Source: an uncultured Sphingopyxis sp.
Lineage (GTDB): Bacteria; Pseudomonadota; Alphaproteobacteria; Sphingomonadales; Sphingomonadaceae
Length of the DNA: 64,000 nt
Direction of reading: 5' to 3'
NCBI RefSeq assembly: GCF_900078365.1
Contig: NZ_LT598653.1
Location: 2,232,001 to 2,296,000, forward strand
Shown here: piece after piece, positions 23,828 through 31,222 of the stretch
How positions within the stretch are numbered: position 1 is the stretch's first letter
Layout of the letters: the number at the start of each line of letters is the position of its first letter
The notes under the pieces: model-generated
Database searches by the model: none
What the model was told of the DNA's origin: nothing
What the model saw: the letters and a program-made list of their open reading frames with translations, nothing else
Program-made: the position numbers and the translations under genes

Positions 23828-24949
23828 TTACCCCAGCAGCCGCTCGTTCACGACCTTGCCGCCCTGCGTCAGGCGCACGGCATTGCCGATTTCCTCGTCG
23901 AGCACGGGCTTGCCCGCTTCCTTGTCCCAGAAGGCCGAGAGGAAGTTGAACAGGTTGCGGCTGAACAGCGCGCTGGTGTCGGCGGGCATCAGCGCGGCGA
24001 TATTCTTCGCGCCGATCACGGTGACGCCGTGAATCTTCCTCGCTTCGCCCGAGACCGAGCCTTCGACATTGCCGCCGCTTTCGGCGGCCATGTCGACGAT
24101 CACGCTGCCGCTGCGCATCGTCGCGAGCTGCGCGTCGCTGATCAGCCGCGGCGCGGGGCGCCCCGGGATCAGCGCGGTGGTGATGACGATGTCCTGCTTG
24201 GCGATGTGCGACGACACGAGTTCAGCCTGCGCCGCCTTATATTCGTCGGACATTTCGGTGGCATAGCCGCCCGCGCCCTCGCCCTCGATCCCCGCGACGC
24301 TCTCGACGAAGATCGGCTTGGCGCCGAGCGAAAGAATCTGCTCCTTGGTCGCGGCACGGACGTCGGTCGCGCTGACCTGCGCGCCCAGACGCCGCGCGGT
24401 TGCGATCGCCTGCAGCCCGGCGACGCCGACGCCCATCACGAACGCCTTGGCGGCGCTCACCGTGCCCGCGGCGGTCATCATCATCGGAAAGGCGCGGCCA
24501 TAGGCGTTCGCCGCCATCAGCACGGCCTTGTACCCCGCGAGATTGGCCTGGCTCGACAATATATCCATCGACTGCGCGCGCGTGATGCGCGGCATGAATT
24601 CCATTGCCAGCGCCTCGAGCCCCAGCTTGGCATAATCATCGACGCGCGCGCGCTCGCCGAACGGGTTGAGCCCCGCGGCGAGCCACGCGCCATCGGCGAA
24701 GCCCGACAGCGTCTTGGGATCGGGCCCCTGCACGCCGAGGATGATGTTCGCGCCCTTCAGCGCATCGGCGCGGCTGCCGACCGATGCGCCCGCCGCGCTA
24801 TAATCGGCATCGGCGATCGAGGCCTGTTCGCCCGCGCCCGATTGGATGGCAACTTCGGCGCCCAGACCAATGAATTTCTTCACGGTTTCGGGGGTCGCGG
24901 CGACGCGGGTCTCGCCGGCGGCGAGCTCCTTCAATACGGCGATGCGCAT
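23828..24949 (-). CDS. pntAA: NAD(P) transhydrogenase, alpha subunit part 1
   Basis: Soluble NAD(H)-binding (dI) subunit of 373 aa. It begins MRIAVLKELAAGETRVAATP, the alanine dehydrogenase/PNT N-terminus, and has the NAD-binding region VGVAGLQAIATARRLGAQVSATDV and the RQD-loop counterpart before it (EFMPRITRAQSMD). GSVIVDMAAESGGNVE is a further family block. Part of the three-polypeptide transhydrogenase type seen in Rhodospirillum and relatives. Starts 10 bp after the tiny subunit IV gene. Confidence 0.96.
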   Translation of the reverse strand: MRIAVLKELAAGETRVAATPETVKKFIGLGAEVAIQSGAGEQASIADADYSAAGASVGSRADALKGANIILGVQGPDPKTLSGFADGAWLAAGLNPFGERARVDDYAKLGLEALAMEFMPRITRAQSMDILSSQANLAGYKAVLMAANAYGRAFPMMMTAAGTVSAAKAFVMGVGVAGLQAIATARRLGAQVSATDVRAATKEQILSLGAKPIFVESVAGIEGEGAGGYATEMSDEYKAAQAELVSSHIAKQDIVITTALIPGRPAPRLISDAQLATMRSGSVIVDMAAESGGNVEGSVSGEARKIHGVTVIGAKNIAALMPADTSALFSRNLFNFLSAFWDKEAGKPVLDEEIGNAVRLTQGGKVVNERLLG

Positions 24950-24959
24950 GCCGGCCGGA

Positions 24960-25082
24960 TCAGGAGGCGATGAGGAGGACGACGACGAGCACGGCCACCG
25001 CGGTGATGATCGACCCGACTTTCAGCAGGCTGAGGAAACCCGAATAGGTTTCGTTCGCCGCCTTCATTTCCTGCTGTGCCAT
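24960..25082 (-). CDS. aa3-type cytochrome c oxidase subunit IV-like miniprotein
   Basis: Only 40 aa: a polar N-terminus (AQQEMKAANETYSGFLSLLK) then a single membrane helix of about 20 residues ending VLLIAS. This matches the bacterial aa3 oxidase subunit IV family, single-helix proteins that in sphingomonads are commonly annotated just upstream of pntA. AAGGGG precedes the ATG at 7 bases. It may stabilise a respiratory complex; a role with transhydrogenase is possible from its position but unproven. Confidence 0.75.
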   Translation of the reverse strand: MAQQEMKAANETYSGFLSLLKVGSIITAVAVLVVVLLIAS

Positions 25083-25306
25083 CGCTTTTCCCCTTTTCAC
25101 GCCTGTTCCTGCGCGCGCGCCAGAATCGGATATCGCGCCGGTCTTAGCCATGCCCCCCCCGATGCTCAAGTGCGGTTTGGCGGCTGGACTTCGCCGTGGC
25201 AAAAGAGGATTGGCCTTAATCGCCCTTTTACCCCTATCGGATAGATATGCGTCCCACAGTAGAACATAGCCGTAGCAGCGCCGATTCAGGGGGCAGATCC
25301 GATACG

Positions 25307-26734
25307 ATGACGAACATGCGCGACACGCGAATGGTGATGATCGTCGACAGCGAGCCTGCCCAGCAGCGCTTTCTTTCGGCGCTGGCGTCGCGCGGCGGCT
25401 GGCGCAGCATCGTCGCCCCCGATACCGACACCGCCCTCGCCAGGCTCGGCACGCAGGAGGGCATGGCGCTCGACGCGGTGCTCGTCGATCAGGGCGCACC
25501 AGGCATCGACATCGCCGAATTCGTCGCCGAGCTGCGCCGCTGGCGCCCCGCGCTGCCGCTCGTCGTCATCACGATGCGCAACGGGGTCGAGGTCGCGGTC
25601 GCCGCGATGCGCGCCGGGGCGAGCGACTTCGTCCAGAAACCGATTGCGCCCGACCGGCTGCTCGAGGCGCTCGACCGCGTCGTGGCGACCGGCGGGCCGC
25701 AGGGCGAACTGCGCCCGCTCACCGAAAAGCTGCGCGCGCCCTTGGCTTTCGAGGAAATCATCGGGTCGAGCCCCAATTTCCGCAGCGCGCTCGCGATCGC
25801 CGCAAAGGCCGCGCGCGCGCGCGTGCCGGTGATGATCAACGGCAAGCCCGGCACCGGCAAGGAAGTCTTCGCCCGCGCCATCCACGGCGCGAGCCCGCGC
25901 GCGCGCGGCCAGCTCGTGATGGTCGATTGTTCGGCGGTCTCGCCCGGCCTCATCGGATCGGGGCTGTTCGGGCACGAGCGCGGTGCCTTTCCGGGCGCCT
26001 TCGACCGCCAGGTCGGTCGGCTCGTCCAGGCCGACGGCGGCAGCATCATCATCGACCATGTCGAGTGCATCCCGCTCGAAACGCAGGCGAAGCTCGTCGA
26101 ATTTCTGAACTCGGGTGAGGTCCAGATGATCGGCGGCTCGATCCGCCAGAGCGTCGATGTCCGCATCATTGCGACCAGCGCGAGCCCGCTCGACAAGCTT
26201 ATCGAGGCGGGCCATTTCCGCGAGGATCTCTTCTACGCGCTGTCGAGCGCGCAGCTCACCCTGCCCTCTTTGTCGGAACGCCGCGGCGACGTCGGCCCGC
26301 TCGCGCGCCATCTGCTCGCGCGCATCGGCGGCCTCCCCGGCATGGGCCCGATCGGCGTCACCGACGACGCGCTGCGCCTGCTCGCCGCCTATGCCTGGCC
26401 GGGCAACGTCCGCCAATTGCAGGACGTGCTGTTCCGCGCCGCGGTCGAGAGCAAGACCGACGTCCTCACCAGCGCCGATTTCCGCGCGATCGAAGCCGCG
26501 CTCGGCGGCGGCGTGAGCGACGGCGACGTCGCGATCAACGGCGAGGCGATCGGCGTCACCCTTTACCTTCCCGACGGCAATCTGCGGCCGCTCGAGGACA
26601 TCGAGGCCGACGTCATCCGCCTCGCGATCGGCCACTACCGCGGCCGCATGAGCGAAGTCGCCCGCCGCCTCGGCATCGGCCGCTCGACGCTGTACCGCAA
26701 GCTGAGCGATCTCGGTATCGACACAGCGGCGTGA
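25307..26734 (+). CDS. NtrC-like response regulator with altered AAA+ motifs
   Basis: Protein of 475 aa with receiver (residues 8-125, phosphoacceptor Asp61 in AVLVDQGAP; the acidic pair reads Asp-Ser), AAA+ (about 148-375) and C-terminal Fis-type helix-turn-helix (MSEVARRLGIGRSTLYRKL). Walker A is GKPGTGKE (179-186). The sigma-54 contact loop normally GAFTGA reads GAFPGA (226-231), and Walker B ends IIIDH rather than DE. So it has the architecture of a sigma-54 activator but probably does not remodel sigma-54 polymerase in the usual way. Start at 25307 is a choice; an ATG at 25247 is in frame. Divergent from the pnt group. Confidence 0.85.
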   Translation: MTNMRDTRMVMIVDSEPAQQRFLSALASRGGWRSIVAPDTDTALARLGTQEGMALDAVLVDQGAPGIDIAEFVAELRRWRPALPLVVITMRNGVEVAVAAMRAGASDFVQKPIAPDRLLEALDRVVATGGPQGELRPLTEKLRAPLAFEEIIGSSPNFRSALAIAAKAARARVPVMINGKPGTGKEVFARAIHGASPRARGQLVMVDCSAVSPGLIGSGLFGHERGAFPGAFDRQVGRLVQADGGSIIIDHVECIPLETQAKLVEFLNSGEVQMIGGSIRQSVDVRIIATSASPLDKLIEAGHFREDLFYALSSAQLTLPSLSERRGDVGPLARHLLARIGGLPGMGPIGVTDDALRLLAAYAWPGNVRQLQDVLFRAAVESKTDVLTSADFRAIEAALGGGVSDGDVAINGEAIGVTLYLPDGNLRPLEDIEADVIRLAIGHYRGRMSEVARRLGIGRSTLYRKLSDLGIDTAA

Positions 26735-26745
26735 ACCGGCCTTCT

Positions 26746-26866
26746 CCCCTCCCTGAAAGGGAGGGGCCGGGGGTGGGTCGCCGCAGGCGTTCTTTCTAAA
26801 TTGCGAGGGTGGATGCGAGGCTGCGCCTCGCTACCCACCCCTAACCCCTCCCTTTCAGGGAGGGGG
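26746..26866. repeat. bipartite palindrome, CCCCTCCCTGAAAGGGAGGGG family
   Basis: Two inverted hairpin arms with CCGGGGGTGGGT extensions and about 60 bp between, in the convergent gap between the NtrC-like gene and folP. Confidence 0.85.
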
Positions 26867-26867
26867 A

Positions 26868-27998
26868 TTAACCCGTCAACGCCGCATCCCTCAGCCCGCG
26901 CCACACGCGCAGCGCCTGCCGGTTCTCGGCGATGTCATGCACCCGCAGCAATTGCGCGCCCTGCGTTGCCGCCTGATAATGCAGCGCGACCGTGCCGCCG
27001 AGCCGCTGGTCGGCGGGTGCTTCATTGTCGAGCGCGCCGATCATCCGCTTGCGGCTCGCGCCGAACAGGATCGGACAACCCAAACCGTGAAACAGCGCGA
27101 GGCCGTTCACCAGCGCGAGATTGTCGCCGACCCCCTTGCCGAAGCCGAGCCCCGGATCGACGATGATCTTCGCGCGGTCGACCCCCGCCGCGACGCACGC
27201 CGCGACGCGCTCGGCGAGCATGTCGTAGACGTCGAACAGGGCATGCGCATAAGTCCCGCCCGCGTGCGGATCGCTCTTCGCCGAAGGCGCGTGCATCAAC
27301 ACCACCGGACAGCCCGCCTGGACGACCACATCCATCGCGCGATCATCGTAGCGCAGCGCCGAAATATCGTTGACGACGCCCGCGCCCGCCGCGAGCGCCG
27401 CCTCCATCACCGCGGCCCTGCGCGTGTCGATCGACACCGCGACGCCGCCCTTCGCCAGCGCCGCGACGACGCCTTCGATCCGCGCGATCTCGTCGCCTTC
27501 CCAGATCAGCGGCGCGCCCGGCCGCGTCGATTCGCCGCCGACGTCGATGATCGCCGCTCCCGCGGCGCCCATCGCGAATGCCGCGTCCGCCGCGGCGGCG
27601 GCATCGACATGCTTGCCTCCGTCCGAAAAGCTGTCGGGCGTGACATTCAAAATACCCATCAGTTGCGGCTCGTTCAGCCGGATCGTCCGCTCGCCGAGTT
27701 GCAGATTACCGCGCGGCCGCGTCACGCCCGCGCGCTGCGCTTCAGCCGCCTCGGCGAGCCGGTCGGGCATCGCCGCGATCCAGCTTTCGAGTTCGGCGAC
27801 CGGCACGACCGCCGATTTGACCGCATCATCGTCGCGCAGGCTGACATGCCACGCCGCGAACCAGACCATCGTGTCGGCGATCCGCAGGCAATGCTCGTCG
27901 AGTTCGTGCGGCCGGTCGACGAAGCAGGCCGGGCGGAGATAGACGCGCGCGTCCTCCCACGTCTTGTCGAAGTCGGGCTTGGTCAGCGGCTGGAACAT
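26868..27998 (-). CDS. folP: dihydropteroate synthase
   Basis: Joins p-aminobenzoate to the pterin pyrophosphate in folate synthesis; the target of sulfonamides. The 376-aa protein has the TIM-barrel blocks GILNVTPDSFSDGG (about residues 115-128), DVGGESTRPGA, SIDTRRAAVMEAAL, NDISALRYD, IIVDPGLGFGKG and FGASRKRMIG. An N-terminal extension of about 110 residues precedes the barrel (FQPLTKPDFDKTWEDARVYL), longer than in E. coli FolP but common in sphingomonads. The stop nearly touches the palindromic repeat downstream. Confidence 0.95.
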   Translation of the reverse strand: MFQPLTKPDFDKTWEDARVYLRPACFVDRPHELDEHCLRIADTMVWFAAWHVSLRDDDAVKSAVVPVAELESWIAAMPDRLAEAAEAQRAGVTRPRGNLQLGERTIRLNEPQLMGILNVTPDSFSDGGKHVDAAAAADAAFAMGAAGAAIIDVGGESTRPGAPLIWEGDEIARIEGVVAALAKGGVAVSIDTRRAAVMEAALAAGAGVVNDISALRYDDRAMDVVVQAGCPVVLMHAPSAKSDPHAGGTYAHALFDVYDMLAERVAACVAAGVDRAKIIVDPGLGFGKGVGDNLALVNGLALFHGLGCPILFGASRKRMIGALDNEAPADQRLGGTVALHYQAATQGAQLLRVHDIAENRQALRVWRGLRDAALTG

Positions 27999-28034
27999 CG
28001 ATTTTCCTTACGCCTTTAGCCGAATAAAGGCCCT

Positions 28035-28120
28035 GTGCTCCCGCGAAGGCGGGAGCCTATCTCCGGCTGGTGCCATCTCAAACCGGCGGGAGATGGGTCC
28101 CCGTCTTCGCGAGGACACGG
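28035..28120. repeat. bipartite palindrome, GTGCTCCCGCGAAGGCGGGAGCC type
   Basis: Imperfect inverted arms with CCCGC-GAAG-GCGGG hairpins; the right arm is diverged. Lies upstream of folP, past the ccrM stop. Related in plan to the copy at 57160. Confidence 0.75.
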
Positions 28121-28151
28121 GACTCTTTTATTCAACGTCTGTCGAATATCC

Positions 28152-29291
28152 TTACGCCTCGTTCGCCAGCAGCCAGTCCTGCCGCACCGCGTCGATCACG
28201 CGCAATTCCTTGCCGGTGTCGATATGCCAGAAGGTCCAGCCGTTGCAGCTCGGCGCGCCCTGCACCCCCGCGCCGACCTTGTGGATCGACCCCGGCGCCT
28301 GTCCTTCGCAATCGAGGCTGCCGTCGACACGCACCACCGCCTTCCAGCGACGCTTCGCATCGGTGAGCACCGACCCCGGCGCGATCATCCCGCATTCGAC
28401 GAGCGTGCCGAACGCAACGCGCGTCGCCGCCTTCGGCGCCATCATCGTCTTCACCGCGCTCTCGTCGAGCGGCAGCGCCATCTGGATGCGTTCCTTCGCC
28501 GCGGCGATATAATCATCCTCGCGCTCGATCCCGATATAATGGCGCCCGAGCCGCTTCGCGACCGCGCCGGTGGTGCCGGTGCCGAAGAAGGGGTCGAGGA
28601 TCACGTCGCCGGGGTTCGAGCAGGCGAGCAGGATGCGATAGAGCAAGGCCTCGGGCTTCTGCGTCGGGTGGACCTTGTGCCCGCCCTTCTTGAGCCGTTC
28701 CTGCCCGCCGCAGATCGGGATCAGCCAGTCGCTGCGCATCTGAAGCTCGTCGTTCAGCGTCTTCATCGCGCGATAATTGAACGTATAGCGCGCCTTCTCG
28801 CCCATCGAAGCCCAGATCAGCGTCTCATGCGCGTTGGTGAAGCGCGTGCCCTTGAAATTGGGCATCGGGTTCGCCTTGCGCCACACGATGTCGTTGAGGA
28901 TCCAATAGCCATTGTCCTGCAGCGCGGTGCCGACGCGGAAGATATTGTGATAGCTGCCGATCACCCAGATGCTGCCGCCGGGTTTCAGGATGCGCTTCGC
29001 TTCCTTGAGCCAGGCATGGGTGAAACGATCGTAGGTCGCGAGGCTGTCGAACTTGTCCCAATCATCGTCGACCGCGTCGACCTGGCTGCCGTCGGGGCGC
29101 AAAAGGTCGCCGCCGAGCTGGAGGTTATAGGGCGGATCGGCGAAGATCATGTCGACCGACGCCGCGGGCAGGCTCTGCATCATCGCGACGCAATCGCCTT
29201 GCAGGATGCTGTCGAGCGGCAGGTCCGCCGGGGCCGTTTTGAGCGCCCGCTGCTTCGTCGCCGGCGCCTTGACCCGTTCCATCACACCCAT
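28152..29291 (-). CDS. ccrM: cell-cycle DNA adenine methyltransferase, GANTC-specific
   Basis: Beta-class N6-adenine methyltransferase of 379 aa that methylates GANTC and in alphaproteobacteria couples methylation state to the cell cycle. Catalytic DPPYNL at residues 52-57, SAM-binding DPFFGTGTTG at 233-242 (after it in order, as in beta-class enzymes), and HPTQKPEALL between. The C-terminal 100 residues with PSCNGWTFWHID are the CcrM-specific recognition domain. ATG at 29291 has AGGGG upstream; ATG at 29282 is an alternative. The leader and upstream region carry nine copies of its own target. Confidence 0.97.
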   Translation of the reverse strand: MGVMERVKAPATKQRALKTAPADLPLDSILQGDCVAMMQSLPAASVDMIFADPPYNLQLGGDLLRPDGSQVDAVDDDWDKFDSLATYDRFTHAWLKEAKRILKPGGSIWVIGSYHNIFRVGTALQDNGYWILNDIVWRKANPMPNFKGTRFTNAHETLIWASMGEKARYTFNYRAMKTLNDELQMRSDWLIPICGGQERLKKGGHKVHPTQKPEALLYRILLACSNPGDVILDPFFGTGTTGAVAKRLGRHYIGIEREDDYIAAAKERIQMALPLDESAVKTMMAPKAATRVAFGTLVECGMIAPGSVLTDAKRRWKAVVRVDGSLDCEGQAPGSIHKVGAGVQGAPSCNGWTFWHIDTGKELRVIDAVRQDWLLANEA

Positions 29292-29328
29292 GTTTCGCCC
29301 CTGTCTTCGACTGAAAGAAGGCCCTGAT

Positions 29329-29480
29329 GAGTCAGGCGGAGTCCGCCGTCAAGCGCCGGACTCTAAGGATTCCGCGTGTCTAAATAGTTAATATGATGAG
29401 AACGAAACGAGTCTGACACACCATATGGAGTCGCCCGCGACTCGGAGACTCAACCACTGGTGGTGTGGCGATGAGGACTC
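29329..29480. promoter_or_regulatory. cluster of nine GANTC sites upstream of ccrM
   Basis: GANTC starts at 29329, 29339, 29359, 29368, 29409, 29428, 29439, 29447 and 29476. A possible ccrM promoter on the minus strand, TTGACG (29352-29347), 17 bp, CATCAG (29329-29324), has one site in the spacer and one touching the -10. The AT-rich centre (29380-29396) separates a proximal group of four from a distal group of five. The rest of the 360-bp gap between ccrM and the SDR gene is the palindrome at 29499. Confidence 0.75.
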
Positions 29481-29498
29481 ACTGCCGAAATTTTTTTC

Positions 29499-29649
29499 CT
29501 CTCCCCTTGGGGGAGAGGGATGCGAAGACTTGCCGGCTTGCCGGCTAGTCGAAGCTGGGTGAGGGTCTGATGGCGCAAATGCCCTCATCCAAGTCCGCCT
29601 AATCGCTTCGCGATAAGGCTGCCTATCCTTCTCCCCCAAGGGGAGAAGG
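29499..29649. repeat. bipartite palindrome, CTCTCCCCTTGGGGGAGAGG type
   Basis: Hairpin arms TCTCCCC-TTGG-GGGAGAGG and CCTTCTCCCCCAAGGGGAGAAGG about 105 bp apart; the interior contains a second complementary pair (CTTGCCGG repeats, AATCGCTTCGCGATAAGG). Adjoins the stop of the SDR gene. Confidence 0.75.
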
Positions 29650-29651
29650 AG

Positions 29652-30548
29652 TTAGAGCCCCGGATCGACCCCGGTCAGCTCGATCGAACGCTGCCACAGC
29701 TCGCGCGCCAGCTTCGGATCGCGCGCCATGCGCGTCGCGCGCGCCGGACCCGATCGGCCCGTCACTTCGCCCAGCCCCTGCGGCCCCAGATAGTCGCCGC
29801 CCTGCACATGCGCTCCCGTCGCCGCCTGCAAGGTCGGCCACGCCCCCTTCGCCGCGCTGTTGAAAAAGGGCGACGCGAGCGGGGTCATCGTGCGCAGCGG
29901 CCACGGCAGATGACGCTGCAATTCGGTGAGCGCGACCCCCGGATGGCATCCGATCGCCTGCGTCGTGCGCGCCGCCGCGCTCAGCCGCCGGTCGAGTTCG
30001 AACATGAAGAGCAGATTCGCAAGCTTGCTCATCTGGTAGCGCGCCCAGTTATGATAGCCGCGCGCCGCCGACAGGTCGCTGTAATCCATCTCCCCGCTCT
30101 TGTGGGCGATGCTGCCCGTGATCACGATGCGGTCGTCGACATGCGGATGCACCAGCCCGGTGAAGGCGAAGGTGCCGAGGTGATTGACCCCGAATTGCAG
30201 TTCGAAACCCTGTTTCGTCAGCGTTTTGGGCGGAATCATCACCCCGGCATTGTTCACCAGGACATCGATACGCGGCCCCGCGAGCACCGCCTCGGCGGCA
30301 TCGCGGACCTGATCGAGATCGGCGAGATCGAGCGGCTGGAACGACAGTTCGGCTTCGGGCGCCTCGGCGCGGATGCGGTCCATCGCCGACTTGGCCTTAT
30401 CCTCGTCGCGGCAGGCGAGGACGACATGCGCGCCGCGTGCGGCCAGGACTTTCGCGGTTTCGAACCCGATTCCGGCATTGGCACCGGTAACAAGGAAACG
30501 CCGCCCTGTTTGCGTGCCGACATCGTCGGCCGTAAATCCGCTGCGCAT
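29652..30548 (-). CDS. short-chain dehydrogenase/reductase
   Basis: NAD(P)-dependent oxidoreductase of 298 aa, Rossmann fold. Cofactor motif TGANAGIG at residues 21-28, NNAGVM near 95 and the catalytic Tyr/Lys in YQMSK near 170, with a Ser in ITGSIAHK. The overall pattern is that of the retinol dehydrogenase/protochlorophyllide reductase-like SDRs frequently annotated only as 'oxidoreductase'. ATG at 30548 has GGGGAAG upstream; the frame extends further but into rnhB in another frame. Starts 17 bp after rnhB, same operon. Confidence 0.9.
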   Translation of the reverse strand: MRSGFTADDVGTQTGRRFLVTGANAGIGFETAKVLAARGAHVVLACRDEDKAKSAMDRIRAEAPEAELSFQPLDLADLDQVRDAAEAVLAGPRIDVLVNNAGVMIPPKTLTKQGFELQFGVNHLGTFAFTGLVHPHVDDRIVITGSIAHKSGEMDYSDLSAARGYHNWARYQMSKLANLLFMFELDRRLSAAARTTQAIGCHPGVALTELQRHLPWPLRTMTPLASPFFNSAAKGAWPTLQAATGAHVQGGDYLGPQGLGEVTGRSGPARATRMARDPKLARELWQRSIELTGVDPGL

Positions 30549-30564
30549 CGTCTTCCCCTCGATT

Positions 30565-31119
30565 TCAGACCAGCTGCATTTGTGCGACCGGGGCAAAGCT
30601 GGTCCGATGGTGCGGCGTCGGGCCATGCTGCCGCAGCGCCGCGAGATGCTCGGGCGTTCCATAGCCCATATTCCTCTCCCAGCCAAAGCCGGGATAGTCG
30701 CGCGCGACGCCGGCCATGAAGCGGTCGCGATGCTCCTTCGCAAGGATGCTCGCCGCCGAAATGCACGGGTGCAGCGCATCGCCGCCGACGATCGCGCGCG
30801 CGCTATAGCGCCATTTGGGCAGGCGATTGCCGTCGACCAGCACCTCATGCGGATCGAACCCCAGCGCCTCGACCGCGCGCGTCATCGCGAGGAAGGTCGC
30901 CTGCAGGATATTGATCCGGTCGATCTCCGCGACGCTCGCCTCGCCGACGCCCCAGCGGCAGCGCGCCTTGATCTCGATCTCGAGCTCACCGCGGCGTCTG
31001 GCGGTAAGTTTCTTGCTGTCGTCGAGCCCGGCAATCCCGCCCTCGCAAAGCAATACCGCCGCCGCGACCACCGGCCCCGCGAGCGGCCCGCGCCCGGCCT
31101 CGTCGACCCCGACGATCAT
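30565..31119 (-). CDS. rnhB: ribonuclease HII
   Basis: Removes RNA from RNA-DNA hybrids and starts ribonucleotide excision from DNA. The 184-aa protein has the catalytic DEAGRG at residues 6-11, a GLDDSKKL block near 31-38, VLVDGNRLP, and DALHPCISAASILAKEHRD with the remaining acidic ligands. Size is at the short end but complete. Followed closely by the SDR gene. Confidence 0.95.
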   Translation of the reverse strand: MIVGVDEAGRGPLAGPVVAAAVLLCEGGIAGLDDSKKLTARRRGELEIEIKARCRWGVGEASVAEIDRINILQATFLAMTRAVEALGFDPHEVLVDGNRLPKWRYSARAIVGGDALHPCISAASILAKEHRDRFMAGVARDYPGFGWERNMGYGTPEHLAALRQHGPTPHHRTSFAPVAQMQLV

Positions 31120-31124
31120 TGGTT

Positions 31125-31221
31125 CCCCTCCCGCTTGCGGGAGGGGCTAGGGGAGGGTCTGTCGAAGGCGGGCACTGCCGAAACAGGCCCTCCCCCAACC
31201 CCTCCCATAAATGGGAGGGGA
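31125..31221. repeat. bipartite palindrome, CCCCTCCCGCTTGCGGGAGGGG family
   Basis: Inverted arms with CTAGGGGAGGG extensions; the right-hand hairpin loop is altered (CCCATAAATGGG). Lies between the stop of the ThiD-VOC gene and the start of rnhB. Confidence 0.85.
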
Positions 31222-31222
31222 G

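Noticed and set aside
29388..29639. An 83-codon minus-strand frame between ccrM and the SDR gene
   Set aside because: It consists of the palindrome and the GANTC-rich region, with no ribosome binding site or recognisable sequence.
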